A stretch of 35,197 bases of DNA from Clostridium tarantellae (GTDB lineage Bacteria; Bacillota; Clostridia; Clostridiales; Clostridiaceae), in NCBI RefSeq assembly GCF_009295725.1, contig NZ_WHJC01000008.1:1-35197 (forward strand), in the 5' to 3' direction. Positions 25,797 to 34,651 of the stretch are shown piece after piece; position 1 is the first letter of the stretch, and the number at the start of each line of letters is the position of its first letter. The notes under the pieces are model-generated. The model worked only from the letters and a program-made list of their open reading frames with translations, did not search any database and was not told the origin of the DNA. A program made the position numbers and the translations under genes.

Positions 25797-26792
25797 TTAT
25801 ATACTTTCTCTTGTTTTATCTCTTTCCATAAGTTCTTTTACAGCTTCTTTAGGATCTTTTCCATTAAATAACACTTTATAAGATATGTCCGTTATGGGCA
25901 TATTTATACCTTGTTTTTCTTTTAATTCATAAAAGGCCTTACATGCTTTAATTCCTTCAACTACCATACCTACTTCTTCTACTGCTTCACTTACACTTTT
26001 ACCTTGACCTAACAAAATCCCAGCTCTTCTATTTCTAGAATGCATACTAGTACATGTTACTATTAAATCGCCCATTCCTGTTAAACCGAAGAAAGTTTCT
26101 GCTTTTCCACCCATCTTTATTCCTATTCTTGCTATTTCAGCCATTCCTCTTGTCATTAAAGCTGCTTTAGAATTATCTCCATATCCTATTCCATCAGATA
26201 CACCAGCTGCTAAAGCTATTATATTCTTAACAGCTCCACCTATTTCAACTCCAACAATATCATCATTAGTGTACACTCTAAAGTTTTTACACATAAATAA
26301 ATCTTGAACTAATTCAGCATATTTCATTTCCTTAGAACTAGCAACTAAAGTTGTTGGTATCCCCATAGCTACTTCTTCGGCATGACTTGGACCTGATAAT
26401 ACAACAATATGATTTTCTGGTAATTCTTCATTTATAACTTGAGATAATCTTAAATTAGTACCTTCTTCTATCCCTTTAGCGATATTTATTATTATAGTAT
26501 TTTTATTTATTTTCTTTTTAATATTTTTACACATTGTTCTTATAACATGTGATGGTATAGCTAACACCAAATACTCACAATCTTCAAGAGCTTTATCTAT
26601 ATTTTCATAAGCTGTGACATTAGTAGGAATAGTTAAATCTTTTATATATTTATCATTTTTCCTATTGATATTTATATCCTCTACCACATCTTTTTGTCTA
26701 TCCCAAAGTGAAACTTTATTCCCTTTATTAGCTAATAATATAGCCAATGATGTTCCAAAGCTACCTGCTCCTAAAAAAGTCACTTTACTCAT
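25797..26792 (-). CDS. gpsA: NAD(P)-dependent glycerol-3-phosphate dehydrogenase
   Basis: Reduces dihydroxyacetone phosphate to sn-glycerol 3-phosphate for phospholipid synthesis. The 331-residue protein has the Rossmann motif [17 protein letters not shown] at 8-24, the catalytic-Lys region [13 protein letters not shown] at about 184-196 and the [12 protein letters not shown] substrate stretch. It is the third gene of a unit with DUF512 and der, five bases after der, with AAAGGAGT before the ATG. der-gpsA-spoIVA is a widespread Firmicute order. High confidence. Confidence 0.97.
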   Translation of the reverse strand: MSKVTFLGAGSFGTSLAILLANKGNKVSLWDRQKDVVEDININRKNDKYIKDLTIPTNVTAYENIDKALEDCEYLVLAIPSHVIRTMCKNIKKKINKNTIIINIAKGIEEGTNLRLSQVINEELPENHIVVLSGPSHAEEVAMGIPTTLVASSKEMKYAELVQDLFMCKNFRVYTNDDIVGVEIGGAVKNIIALAAGVSDGIGYGDNSKAALMTRGMAEIARIGIKMGGKAETFFGLTGMGDLIVTCTSMHSRNRRAGILLGQGKSVSEAVEEVGMVVEGIKACKAFYELKEKQGINMPITDISYKVLFNGKDPKEAVKELMERDKTRESI

Positions 26793-26797
26793 AAATC

Positions 26798-28114
26798 TTA
26801 CTCCTTTCTTTGTCTATATTCTACTTCTATACCCGTTCCTTTAAAATCAAAACTTTCTCTTAATTGATTTTCTAAATATCTTTCATAAGAGAAGTGTGAT
26901 GCATTAGGATCATTTACAAAAAATAAAAACTTAGGTGGTTTTGTAGCAACTTGTGTTGCATAATATATTTTTAATCTTTTTAATCCTACTACTGGAGGTT
27001 CTTTCATAAGTACAGCTTTATTAATAACTTCATTTAATATACCTGTTGATATTCTCTTAGAGTAATTATCATAACATCCTTTAGCTATAGATAAAACTTT
27101 ATGTACTCTTTGACCTGTTAAAGCAGATATAAATAAATATTGTGCATAAGGCATAAACTTAAGGTTAAATTGTAAATCTTTTTGATATTTAGATAAAGTT
27201 TTATCGTCTTTAGCAACTAAATCCCATTTATTAACTATAACCATTATGGCTTTATTAAGTTCATGTGCATATCCTATTATTTTTTCATCCTGATCTGTTA
27301 TTCCTTGCTCTGCATCAATAACAAGTATACAAACATCTGCTCTTTCTACAGCAGCATACGTTCTAATAACACTATATCTTTCTATCTCTTCTTTTACTTT
27401 GCTTTTTCTTCTTAATCCAGCTGTATCTATAAGTATAAACTTGCCTTCATCCGTTTCTAAATAACTATCAATAGCATCTCTTGTTGTTCCTGGTACATCA
27501 CTAACTATAACTCTATCTTCTCCTAATAATTTATTTATAAGAGATGATTTTCCAACGTTAGGCTTTCCTATCATTGCTATCTTTATATACTCTTCTTCCT
27601 CTTCACTATTATCTAAAAAAGCAAAATGTTTAACAACTTCATCTAGCATATCTCCTAATCCTAACCCTTGAGATGCTGATATTGTTACAGGATCACCAAT
27701 TCCTAAATTATAAAATTCATAACAGTTATCCTCTTCTTTAAGATTATCTACTTTATTAACCACTAAAACTATTGGTTTCTTACTTCTTCTAAGCATTTGT
27801 GCTACTTCTGAATCTGCTGCTGTAAGCCCTTCTTTTCCATCAACAATAAAAACTATAACATCAGCCATTTCTATAGCAATTTGTGCCTGTCTTCTCATTT
27901 GTTTAATAATAATATCACTACTTTCAGGTTCAATTCCACCTGTGTCAATCATAGTAAATTTATTATTTAACCATTCTGATTCTGCATACACTCTATCTCT
28001 TGTTACTCCTGGTGTATCTTGAACTATTGATATTCTTTTTCCCGCTAATCTATTAAATAACGTAGACTTACCTACATTTGGTCTTCCAACTATGGCTACT
28101 AATGGTTTTCCCAT
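26798..28114 (-). CDS. der: Ribosome biogenesis GTPase Der (EngA)
   Basis: Double GTPase needed for 50S subunit assembly. The 438-residue protein has two G domains and a C-terminal KH-like domain. First P-loop [11 protein letters not shown] at 9-19 with DTGG and NKVDN; second P-loop [14 protein letters not shown] near 182 with [10 protein letters not shown] and NKWDLV. Everything from G1 to G5 is intact in both. The ATG is three bases after the DUF512 stop codon, and the AAGGAGGAAT site lies in the end of that gene, so the two are probably coupled. High confidence. Confidence 0.97.
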   Translation of the reverse strand: MGKPLVAIVGRPNVGKSTLFNRLAGKRISIVQDTPGVTRDRVYAESEWLNNKFTMIDTGGIEPESSDIIIKQMRRQAQIAIEMADVIVFIVDGKEGLTAADSEVAQMLRRSKKPIVLVVNKVDNLKEEDNCYEFYNLGIGDPVTISASQGLGLGDMLDEVVKHFAFLDNSEEEEEYIKIAMIGKPNVGKSSLINKLLGEDRVIVSDVPGTTRDAIDSYLETDEGKFILIDTAGLRRKSKVKEEIERYSVIRTYAAVERADVCILVIDAEQGITDQDEKIIGYAHELNKAIMVIVNKWDLVAKDDKTLSKYQKDLQFNLKFMPYAQYLFISALTGQRVHKVLSIAKGCYDNYSKRISTGILNEVINKAVLMKEPPVVGLKRLKIYYATQVATKPPKFLFFVNDPNASHFSYERYLENQLRESFDFKGTGIEVEYRQRKE

Positions 28115-28117
28115 ATG

Positions 28118-29449
28118 TTATTCCTCCTTACAATGTTCATTTATTAATTGTATTAAATCTTCACCTGTATAATTACAAATTATTACCTTTACCCCTAAAG
28201 CATTCTCAATATCCTTTACCTTTAAATCATCAAGCATTATTTTATCTTCTATGCTTCCCATTTCATAACCTTTTCTAAACATATTATCTGACATAATTAA
28301 AAATTCTGTTTTAATTTTACCTTTTAATTGATTAATAATATCTTTTCCGGTCAAAAGACCAGCTACAGTTATAGTTTCTCCAAAAAATTCATTTATGATT
28401 TTATAACATTCCATTTTTATCTTAGAATTTTTCTTTTTTATAATTTCACAAACCTTATTAATTTCATTAAAAGCAGATGTTCCTGTTATCATGGTAAAAC
28501 TGCCACTACCTTTACTTAAAGCATTAATATCAGTAGCAATTGTATTTCTTAGTAGTCTTATCATTCCTACTCCGTCTTCTAATTGCTCATATTCTTCATA
28601 GAATTCTGCATTAGGGATTTCTTCTTCTGCAATTACATAGAACTCATCTGATAATCTTATAAATGGGGTTCCAATTTCTTTAATATATTTAGTTTGTAGT
28701 GATTTTACAATATTTATTTCATTTTTTGCCGTTTCTTTATTGTAAATTTCTACACATTCTAAACCTTCTCTAAATTTAGTAATACCTATTGGAACTGCAG
28801 CAACATTTTGTACTGATGGATATAGTTTATATAAATCTTCTATAGTCCTTTTAAGTTCCTTAGAATTATTAACATTAGGAACTGTTACAATTTGAGCATT
28901 TATAGTTATTCCTGCTTCAGCTAATTTTTTTAATCTCTCATATATATTTCCTGCAAATCTATTTTTAAGCATTTTCACTCTTAATTCTGGATTTGTTGTA
29001 TGTACTGAAACATTTATAGGGCTAATCCTATATTTTATTATTCTATCAATATCTTCATCTTTCATATTTGTCAAAGTTACAAAGTTGCCCTGTAAAAATG
29101 ATAATCTTGAATCATCATCTTTAAAATATAATGTTTCTCTCATTCCTTTAGGTAATTGATCTATAAAACAAAACATACATTTATTAGTACAGCTTTTTGC
29201 TTTATCTAGGATTGCTTGTTCAAACTCAATTCCTAAGTCTTCACCATATTCTTTTTCTATTTCAAATTCCCAAATTTCTTCATTTGGTTTCAAAATTTCT
29301 ACTTCCACATAATCATCAGCTAATAAAAATTTATAATCTATTATATCTTTTACTTCTGTTCCATTAATTGATAGTAGTATATCTCCCTCTTCAAAGCCAA
29401 GTTCTTCACCAATTCCTCCTGGTAATACCTTAGCTATTTTATTTTTCAT
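28118..29449 (-). CDS. PDZ and radical-SAM-like DUF512 protein
   Basis: A conserved clostridial/Firmicute protein of unknown function. Of 443 residues, 1-60 form a PDZ-like domain (GIGEELGFEEGDILLSINGTEV); C87-X3-C91-X2-C94 (CTNKCMFC) is a radical-SAM-type iron-sulfur motif, followed by FIDQLPKGMRETLYFKDDD and then DUF512. It contains no membrane segment. The ATG at 29449 follows AGGAGT at eight bases; an in-frame GTG at 29458 has no site. It is the promoter-proximal gene of a unit with der and gpsA and may act in the same process as Der, but that is inference. Domain call high, function unknown. Confidence 0.92.
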   Translation of the reverse strand: MKNKIAKVLPGGIGEELGFEEGDILLSINGTEVKDIIDYKFLLADDYVEVEILKPNEEIWEFEIEKEYGEDLGIEFEQAILDKAKSCTNKCMFCFIDQLPKGMRETLYFKDDDSRLSFLQGNFVTLTNMKDEDIDRIIKYRISPINVSVHTTNPELRVKMLKNRFAGNIYERLKKLAEAGITINAQIVTVPNVNNSKELKRTIEDLYKLYPSVQNVAAVPIGITKFREGLECVEIYNKETAKNEINIVKSLQTKYIKEIGTPFIRLSDEFYVIAEEEIPNAEFYEEYEQLEDGVGMIRLLRNTIATDINALSKGSGSFTMITGTSAFNEINKVCEIIKKKNSKIKMECYKIINEFFGETITVAGLLTGKDIINQLKGKIKTEFLIMSDNMFRKGYEMGSIEDKIMLDDLKVKDIENALGVKVIICNYTGEDLIQLINEHCKEE

Positions 29450-29481
29450 ATGCGTCACTCCTATTTAATACTATCTATGTT

Positions 29482-29510
29482 ATATTACCTTAATTACATA
29501 TTATAGTCAA
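29482..29510 (-). promoter_or_regulatory. SigA promoter for DUF512-der-gpsA
   Basis: On the minus strand TTGACT (29505-29510), a 17-base spacer and TAATAT (29482-29487): 5 of 6 at the -35 and 4 of 6 at the -10, with ideal spacing. It is about 33 bases upstream of the ATG. Confidence 0.65.
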
Positions 29511-29516
29511 CTTATA

Positions 29517-29535
29517 GGCTTAAACCCTTTAAGCC
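29517..29535. repeat. Perfect inverted repeat next to the DUF512 promoter
   Basis: GGCTTAAA, CCC, TTTAAGCC: eight-bp arms and a three-base centre, ending six bases upstream of the -35 box. No U tract follows on the minus strand, so it is not a good terminator for the kinase gene; an operator is possible. Confidence 0.5.
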
Positions 29536-29672
29536 ACTATTTTAAAAACTTATTAAATATTTTTTATTACTTACATTCTTAACCATAAACTTAAAAATAA
29601 ATCATTAAATTAAGATTATTTTATTTGATTTTACATTATGCACAATACATATTTTGCAAATCAAATCTATTT

Positions 29673-31370
29673 TTAAATATTTATGGGAATAACTATTGTA
29701 AATATAGTTCCTTTACCTAAAGAACTTTTTACTGTTATTTCACCATCAAATAAATTAACTATATGCTTTACTATTGCTAGGCCTAATCCTGTTCCTCCAC
29801 TAGCTCTACTTCTTGCTTTGTCCACTCTATAAAATCTTTCAAATATACGCGGTAAATCTTCTTTTGAAATACCTATACCAGTATCACTTATCTTAACTAT
29901 TAAATTTGAATTTTTTATATATGAAGCTATTTTTATATGACCTCCTTCTTCTGTATATTTAACTCCATTGTAAACAATATTTAAAAGCATTTGTTTAAAT
30001 TTATCTTTATCTCCTACAATACAAATGTTATCTTTATATTCAGTTTTAATAGATATATTTTTTTTATTAGCTTCATTCATTACAAGCATATATACATTAT
30101 CTATAACTTCATTTATTGAAAACATTTCTAAAACAGGATCTTTTTTTTGTTCAATATCATATAAAACTAATATATCTTCTATTAAACGAGCTAATCTATC
30201 TGATTCATCATTTATTATATTAAGGAATTTTTGTCTTGTTTCTTCATCATCTACATATTTTAAAGTTTCTGCAAATCCTTTTATTGAAGTTAAAGGAGTT
30301 TTTATTTCATGAGATATATTAGCTACAAATTGAGTTCTCATATTTTCTAGCTTTTTAAAATTAGTAATATCATAAAGTACCGCAACAATTCCTATATGTT
30401 CATATCCATTTATTATTTCAGCAGTCTTAATTCTCAAATTTCTATATACTGGATAATCAATTGATACTTCTTCATAATCAACTCTTTCTTTTATAGCTCT
30501 TAAAACTTCTTTATTATTTAAATATTCAGTTATTTTTTTACCTATTATATTTTCTGAGATACCAAAAATTTTTTTTGCATAGGGATTTATCATTATTACT
30601 TTCAAATTTTTATCTATAGCTATTATTCCACTATCCATACTTTTAAGAATTGCTTCTAATTTATTTTTTTTGTCTAAAGAATCTTCTAAAGTTTCTTCTA
30701 ATCTATTTGCCATGTGATTAAAACTTTCACCAACTGATGCTAACTCTTTTATTTCTCTTATAGTAACCCTTCTATTTAATTCTCCATTAGCAATTCTAGA
30801 TGTTATAAATTCTAATTCTTTTAATGGATCTATTATTATATTTGTAATTTTTACAGATAACCCAATAGCTATTAAAATAGATAAAACTAATGCTATAATA
30901 TAATATATAATATTTTTTCCTTCAAACATATTAAAATTATCAATATTTATAGCAGTTCTTACAACTGATCCATTACTAAATTTAGATGCATAGTATATCA
31001 TATTGCTTTTTAATGCTTCACTATATCTAACACTTTCACCATAACCATTCTTTTTTGCTTGTATTATTTCTTCTCTATCAGAATGATTGTCCATACTTTT
31101 CCAATATTTATAATTATCAAATATTACATTACCTTTATTATTTATATAAGTAACCCTTACACCACTTTTATCTAAACTTTTTAATTTTTCTTGTAAATGT
31201 GCATTATTATCATTTCTTATTAATATACTTACAATTTCATTATATTCTTTTAAAATTTCTTTAGATGTTTTTATGTATCTATGATTAGATATAACAAAAA
31301 AGAAACTGCTCATAACTGTTAATGAAAATATTATAACTATACTTGTAAATAAAATAATCCTTTTTTTCAT
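29673..31370 (-). CDS. PhoR/PnpS-like sensor histidine kinase, no adjacent response regulator
   Basis: A 565-residue membrane sensor kinase. Helices at about 5-27 and 154-174 flank an extracellular domain of some 125 residues; HAMP follows (about 175-228), then PAS (about 235-335), HisKA with NISHEIKTP (phosphorylated His354) and HATPase with N-box NIVYNGVKYT (464-473), DTGIG (496-500) and GGTGLGLAIV. All catalytic motifs are intact. The architecture fits phosphate or envelope sensors of the PhoR/PnpS type. It starts 12 bases after pgeF with AGGAGA upstream, so there is no space for a response regulator, and none lies elsewhere in the window. The signal is unknown; the PhoR label rests on architecture and on my memory of this locus in C. 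acetobutylicum. Confidence 0.93.
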   Translation of the reverse strand: MKKRIILFTSIVIIFSLTVMSSFFFVISNHRYIKTSKEILKEYNEIVSILIRNDNNAHLQEKLKSLDKSGVRVTYINNKGNVIFDNYKYWKSMDNHSDREEIIQAKKNGYGESVRYSEALKSNMIYYASKFSNGSVVRTAINIDNFNMFEGKNIIYYIIALVLSILIAIGLSVKITNIIIDPLKELEFITSRIANGELNRRVTIREIKELASVGESFNHMANRLEETLEDSLDKKNKLEAILKSMDSGIIAIDKNLKVIMINPYAKKIFGISENIIGKKITEYLNNKEVLRAIKERVDYEEVSIDYPVYRNLRIKTAEIINGYEHIGIVAVLYDITNFKKLENMRTQFVANISHEIKTPLTSIKGFAETLKYVDDEETRQKFLNIINDESDRLARLIEDILVLYDIEQKKDPVLEMFSINEVIDNVYMLVMNEANKKNISIKTEYKDNICIVGDKDKFKQMLLNIVYNGVKYTEEGGHIKIASYIKNSNLIVKISDTGIGISKEDLPRIFERFYRVDKARSRASGGTGLGLAIVKHIVNLFDGEITVKSSLGKGTIFTIVIPINI

Positions 31371-31382
31371 ATGTTTTATCTC

Positions 31383-32087
31383 CTATTTTATAAAAATAAA
31401 AGAAAATAATCTTCCAGCTTTTTCTTTCAATTTTCTATAACTATGCATCTCTAAATCTGAATTGCAATAAGTACAAACATTAACACTTTCTATACATTTT
31501 ATAAAAGAAATTTTTTCAAGTTCATTTTTAATGCAATTTTCTAAATTTAACATCCTATTATTACAAACATCTTCACCAAACTTTTCTATAAATTTCTGCT
31601 GTAATTCATCACTTACTTCATAACAACAACTTTTAATATGAGGTCCTATAATTATATTTAAGCTTTCACAATTATACTTATCTTTCATAATAAAACATGT
31701 TTTCTTTACTATTTCATTAAAAGTTCCTTTCCATCCACTATGAACCGCAGCAACTACTAATTTTTCTTTATCATAAATAATTACCGGAACACAATCAGCA
31801 GTAAAAACACCTATTGCTAAATTTTTATTTTTAGTTATTATTGAATCTCCATCTTTATCTCCATAAAATTCCTCACATGTAGCATCAATAACTATGTCAC
31901 TATGAGTCTGATTTAAATAATATATTTTTTGTAAATTAAATAATTCATTTAATTTTTTAATATTTTCTTTTCCATCTATAGTATCTTTTTTATAATTAAT
32001 ATTATTTAAAGCAGTTGAAAAATAAATATTTATATTATCATCAACTTTACTTATAAATTCTCTTTCTTTTAATTTCTTAATTTTCAT
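31383..32087 (-). CDS. pgeF: Peptidoglycan editing factor PgeF (YfiH, laccase-domain family)
   Basis: Family once called polyphenol oxidase or laccase. In E. coli, YfiH hydrolyses wrongly made UDP-MurNAc-L-Ser precursors. The 234-residue protein has the metal-binding set: TADCVPVIIYD (Cys), AVHSGWKGTF (His) and IGPHIKSCCYEV (His). It is cytoplasmic, without signal peptide. It lies between nrdR and the sensor kinase, a usual clostridial position. The ribosome site is AGAGGTG. Family high; the editing role is inferred from E. coli and not from this sequence. Confidence 0.93.
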   Translation of the reverse strand: MKIKKLKEREFISKVDDNINIYFSTALNNINYKKDTIDGKENIKKLNELFNLQKIYYLNQTHSDIVIDATCEEFYGDKDGDSIITKNKNLAIGVFTADCVPVIIYDKEKLVVAAVHSGWKGTFNEIVKKTCFIMKDKYNCESLNIIIGPHIKSCCYEVSDELQQKFIEKFGEDVCNNRMLNLENCIKNELEKISFIKCIESVNVCTYCNSDLEMHSYRKLKEKAGRLFSFIFIK

Positions 32088-32159
32088 TTTACGACACCTC
32101 TTCTATTAATACTTATTAAATTAATTTTATCATAAACTTTTTAAAAAGAAATTTTATTA

Positions 32160-32206
32160 AATTAACAACAGGATAACAAATGATATTCATCATATGTTAT
32201 CCTGTT
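32160..32206 (-). terminator. Terminator hairpin after nrdR
   Basis: A perfect 12-bp stem, AACAGGATAACA (32167-32178) with TGTTATCCTGTT (32195-32206); the loop holds a further ATGAT/ATCAT pairing. It begins directly after the nrdR stop; the tail is only moderately U-rich. Confidence 0.65.
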
Positions 32207-32208
32207 AA

Positions 32209-32658
32209 CTATTTCATTAAATTTTTAATTTCTTCCATAAAAGTATTTATATCTTTAAATTGTCTATACACAGAAGCAAACCTAACATATGAAACTTCGT
32301 CAATCTTTTTAAGTCTTTCCATAACCATTTCACCTATGTAATCTGACTTTATTTCAATAGTCATATTATTGCTTATGTTTTTTTCTATATCTTCAGCTAT
32401 TGCTTCTATTTGTGCTCTTGATACTGGTCTTTTTTGACAAGCTTTTATAAGCCCACTTATTATTTTTTCTTTTTTAAAACTCTCTCTAGAAGAATCTTTT
32501 TTTATTACTAATATAGGTATATCTTCTACCTTTTCATAAGTTGTATATCTCTTAGAGCACTTTAAACATTCTCTTCTCCTTCTAATAGAAGTATAATCTT
32601 CTGCTGCTCTTGAGTCTACAACCTTACTTTCTTCATAAAAACAATAAGGGCATCTCAT
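32209..32658 (-). CDS. nrdR: Transcriptional repressor NrdR
   Basis: Nucleotide-sensing repressor of ribonucleotide reductase genes. The 149-residue protein has an N-terminal zinc ribbon, CPYC at 3-6 and CLKC at 31-34 with RRRREC and RYTTYE, followed by an ATP-cone domain (about 46-136) beginning VIKKDSSRESFKKEKI. It binds paired NrdR boxes at nrd promoters; no nrd gene is in this window and I did not find a box here. Its ATG follows GAGGAAAAAAG. It stands between the ylmC-like gene and pgeF. High confidence. Confidence 0.97.
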   Translation of the reverse strand: MRCPYCFYEESKVVDSRAAEDYTSIRRRRECLKCSKRYTTYEKVEDIPILVIKKDSSRESFKKEKIISGLIKACQKRPVSRAQIEAIAEDIEKNISNNMTIEIKSDYIGEMVMERLKKIDEVSYVRFASVYRQFKDINTFMEEIKNLMK

Positions 32659-32719
32659 TCTTTTTTCCTCGCTTTTCTATAAATAGTACTTCTATTATAC
32701 ATTTTTTAAATATGAATTT

Positions 32720-32998
32720 CTATATATATTTATCCATATCTTTATTTTCTATATAAGTGGTTTCTAAATTTACTAAAATAACATCCAACCCAACTTTTTC
32801 AACATTTTCCCATTGAACTTCTATTGCATCTCCTTTAGAAAACCATGAACTTTTTTCTCCTGGTATTAAAAGCGATATTATTCTATTTTCATCACAATCA
32901 ATTTTTACATCATTTATAAAACCTAATCTTTTTCCATCTAATACATTTATCACCTCCATTGATCTTAAATTATTTAATGAAAATAATATTTCTTCCAT
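32720..32998 (-). CDS. YlmC/YmxH family sporulation protein (PRC-barrel)
   Basis: A 92-residue single PRC-barrel-type domain, MEVINVLDGKRLGFINDVKIDCDENRI at about 14-40 being the recognisable segment; cytoplasmic, no membrane helix. Related YlmC/YmxH proteins lie near sigma factor genes in spore formers and are listed as sporulation proteins, but the molecular role is not known to me. It lies behind the sigG terminator and has a GGGAGGACATT site. A SigA-like TATAAT some 25 bases upstream of the ATG has no good -35. Family good, function open. Confidence 0.87.
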   Translation of the reverse strand: MEEILFSLNNLRSMEVINVLDGKRLGFINDVKIDCDENRIISLLIPGEKSSWFSKGDAIEVQWENVEKVGLDVILVNLETTYIENKDMDKYI

Positions 32999-33060
32999 AA
33001 TGTCCTCCCATATATTTATTATAATTTAAATATATGACTTTACTATAATAATTATTAATA

Positions 33061-33088
33061 CATTAAAATAGAGCTCCTAAGAGCTCTA
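33061..33088 (-). terminator. Terminator overlapping the sigG stop codon
   Basis: A perfect 8-bp stem TAGAGCTC (33069-33076), loop CTAA, GAGCTCTA (33081-33088). On the minus strand the tail is TATTTTAATG. The 5' arm is the TAG stop codon of sigG. Confidence 0.75.
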
Positions 33089-33859
33089 TACATACTTTCT
33101 CATGTGCTTCAATGCAATTTTTTCTAACCTAGATACTTGTGCTTGAGAAATACCTATTTCATCAGCAACCTCCATTTGAGTTCTTCCATTAAAAAATCTT
33201 AATGTTAAAATTAATTTTTCTCGATCATTTAGTTTTTTCATAGCTTCTTTAATAGATATGTTTTCAAGCCAATTTTCATCTTGATTTTTTGAATCACTTA
33301 TTTGATCCATTACATAAATAGCATCACCACCATCATGATAAATAGGTTCAAATAATGAAACTGGATCTTGTATGGCATCTAAGGCAAACACAACTTCTTC
33401 CCTTGGAATATTTAGTTCTTTAGCTATTTGAGATACAGTAGGTTCTTTATTATTATCATTAACTAATTTATCCCTTACTAATAATGCTCTATAAGCTATA
33501 TCTCTTAATGATCTACTAACTCTTATGGAATTATTATCTCTTAAATATCTTCTTATTTCTCCTATAATCATAGGTACAGCATAAGTTGAAAATTTTACAT
33601 TCTGACTTAAATCAAAATTATCTATTGATTTCATTAATCCTATGCATCCTACTTGAAATAAGTCATCTACATTTTCACCTCTATTATTAAATCTTTGAAT
33701 AACACTTAATACTAATCTTAAATTACCATTAATAAATTTCTCTCTAGCACTGTAATCTCCATTGTTCATCTTTAAAAGGAGTTCCCTCATTTCCTTTTCT
33801 TTTAATACAGGTAATTTTGATGTGTTTACACCACAGATCTCCACTTTGTTTATCATCAT
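33086..33859 (-). CDS. sigG: RNA polymerase sporulation sigma factor SigG
   Basis: Forespore sigma factor for late genes, activated after engulfment. The 257 residues begin with the family mark KVEICGVNTSKLPVL, then regions 2.1-2.4 (NLRLVLSVIQRF, DLFQVGCIGLMKSIDNFD, FSTYAVPMIIGEIRRYLRD), region 3, and region 4 with helix-turn-helix TQMEVADEIGISQAQVSRLEK at 222-242. It lies directly after sigE in the conserved spoIIGA-sigE-sigG order. The ATG at 33859 follows AAAGGGG; the next codon is also ATG. A SigF/SigG-type promoter at 33901-33930 indicates forespore-specific transcription separate from sigE. High confidence. Confidence 0.98.
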   Translation of the reverse strand: MMINKVEICGVNTSKLPVLKEKEMRELLLKMNNGDYSAREKFINGNLRLVLSVIQRFNNRGENVDDLFQVGCIGLMKSIDNFDLSQNVKFSTYAVPMIIGEIRRYLRDNNSIRVSRSLRDIAYRALLVRDKLVNDNNKEPTVSQIAKELNIPREEVVFALDAIQDPVSLFEPIYHDGGDAIYVMDQISDSKNQDENWLENISIKEAMKKLNDREKLILTLRFFNGRTQMEVADEIGISQAQVSRLEKIALKHMRKYV

Positions 33860-33900
33860 AGTTAAATCAACCCCTTTGAAGTAATTACCTTCTGCATTTT

Positions 33901-33930
33901 AATTATTACCTGTGGTGGTTTTTTTTATAC
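33901..33930 (-). promoter_or_regulatory. SigF/SigG-type promoter for sigG
   Basis: On the minus strand GTATA (33926-33930), 15 bases and GGTAATAATT (33901-33910) match the SigF consensus GYATA / GGNNANAHTR almost fully. It begins three bases past the sigE stop codon and lies about 42 bases ahead of the sigG ATG. Confidence 0.65.
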
Positions 33931-33932
33931 TA

Positions 33933-34640
33933 TTAAATCATTTTATTAATTTCTTTCTTCAATCTTTTAATTATTTTTTTCTCTAATCTAGATATATAAG
34001 ATTGTGATATACCAAGCATATCTGCAACTTCTTTTTGAGTTTTTTCTTTATATCCATATAAACCAAATCTTAATTGTACAATTTCTTTTTCTCTATTAGA
34101 AAGATTCTTCATAGCTGTAAATAATAATTCTTTATCAACTTCATCTTCAATCAAATTATACACAGTATCGTTTTCAGTTCCTAAAATATCTGAAAGCAAT
34201 AATTCGTTTCCATCCCAATCAATATTTAATGGTTCATAAAATGATATTTCTGCTTTAACTTTACTATTTCTTCTTAAATACATTAATATTTCATTTTCTA
34301 TACATCTTGATGCATAAGTAGCTAATTTTATTTTTTTTTCAGGATTAAATGTATTTACAGCTTTTATTAACCCTATAGTGCCAACTGATATTAAATCTTC
34401 AACTCCAACTCCTGTGTTTTCAAATTTTCTAGCAATATATACAACAAGCCTTAAATTTCTTTCTATAAGTATACTTCTAATATTTTCATTTCCTTTTATT
34501 AAATCATTTACTAATTCTTCTTCTTCATCCTTACTTAAAGGTGGTGGTAATACATCATTGCCTCCTACATAATATATTGGCTTGAAAAATATTTTAAACT
34601 TTGTAATAACTTTATTTATTAATAATATTATTTTTCTCAT
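33933..34640 (-). CDS. sigE: RNA polymerase sporulation sigma factor SigE (pro-SigE)
   Basis: First mother-cell sigma factor, made as an inactive membrane-bound precursor. Of 235 residues, about the first 28 are the hydrophobic/basic pro-sequence, cut near YYVGG by SpoIIGA. Then come PPPLSKDEE, region 2 ([53 protein letters not shown]), and the region 4 helix-turn-helix [22 protein letters not shown] 34640 is preferred because AGGGGTGAT is upstream; an in-frame GTG at 34649 lies inside that site. The spoIIGA stop is 11 bases upstream. High confidence. Confidence 0.98.
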   Translation of the reverse strand: MRKIILLINKVITKFKIFFKPIYYVGGNDVLPPPLSKDEEEELVNDLIKGNENIRSILIERNLRLVVYIARKFENTGVGVEDLISVGTIGLIKAVNTFNPEKKIKLATYASRCIENEILMYLRRNSKVKAEISFYEPLNIDWDGNELLLSDILGTENDTVYNLIEDEVDKELLFTAMKNLSNREKEIVQLRFGLYGYKEKTQKEVADMLGISQSYISRLEKKIIKRLKKEINKMI

Positions 34641-34651
34641 AATAATCACCC

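Noticed and set aside
29540-29672. Terminator for the sensor kinase gene
   Set aside because: An imperfect ATTTGATTT/AAATCAAAT pairing with a long loop is seen, but no GC core and no U tract follow.
30025-30312. 95-codon plus-strand frame inside the sensor kinase gene
   Set aside because: Antisense shadow of the HisKA/HATPase coding region; no start signal and no family resemblance.
31371-31382. Remnant of a response regulator between pgeF and the kinase
   Set aside because: Only 12 bases, taken up by the kinase ribosome site; no receiver or winged-helix remnant is present here or after the kinase.
31383-32087. Laccase or polyphenol oxidase activity
   Set aside because: The family name is historical. 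The motifs are those of YfiH/PgeF, and there is no multicopper oxidase signature.
32999-33068. SigE promoter for the ylmC-like gene
   Set aside because: TCATATA is a good -35, but the box at 14 bases would fall on the ribosome-binding site and leave no leader.
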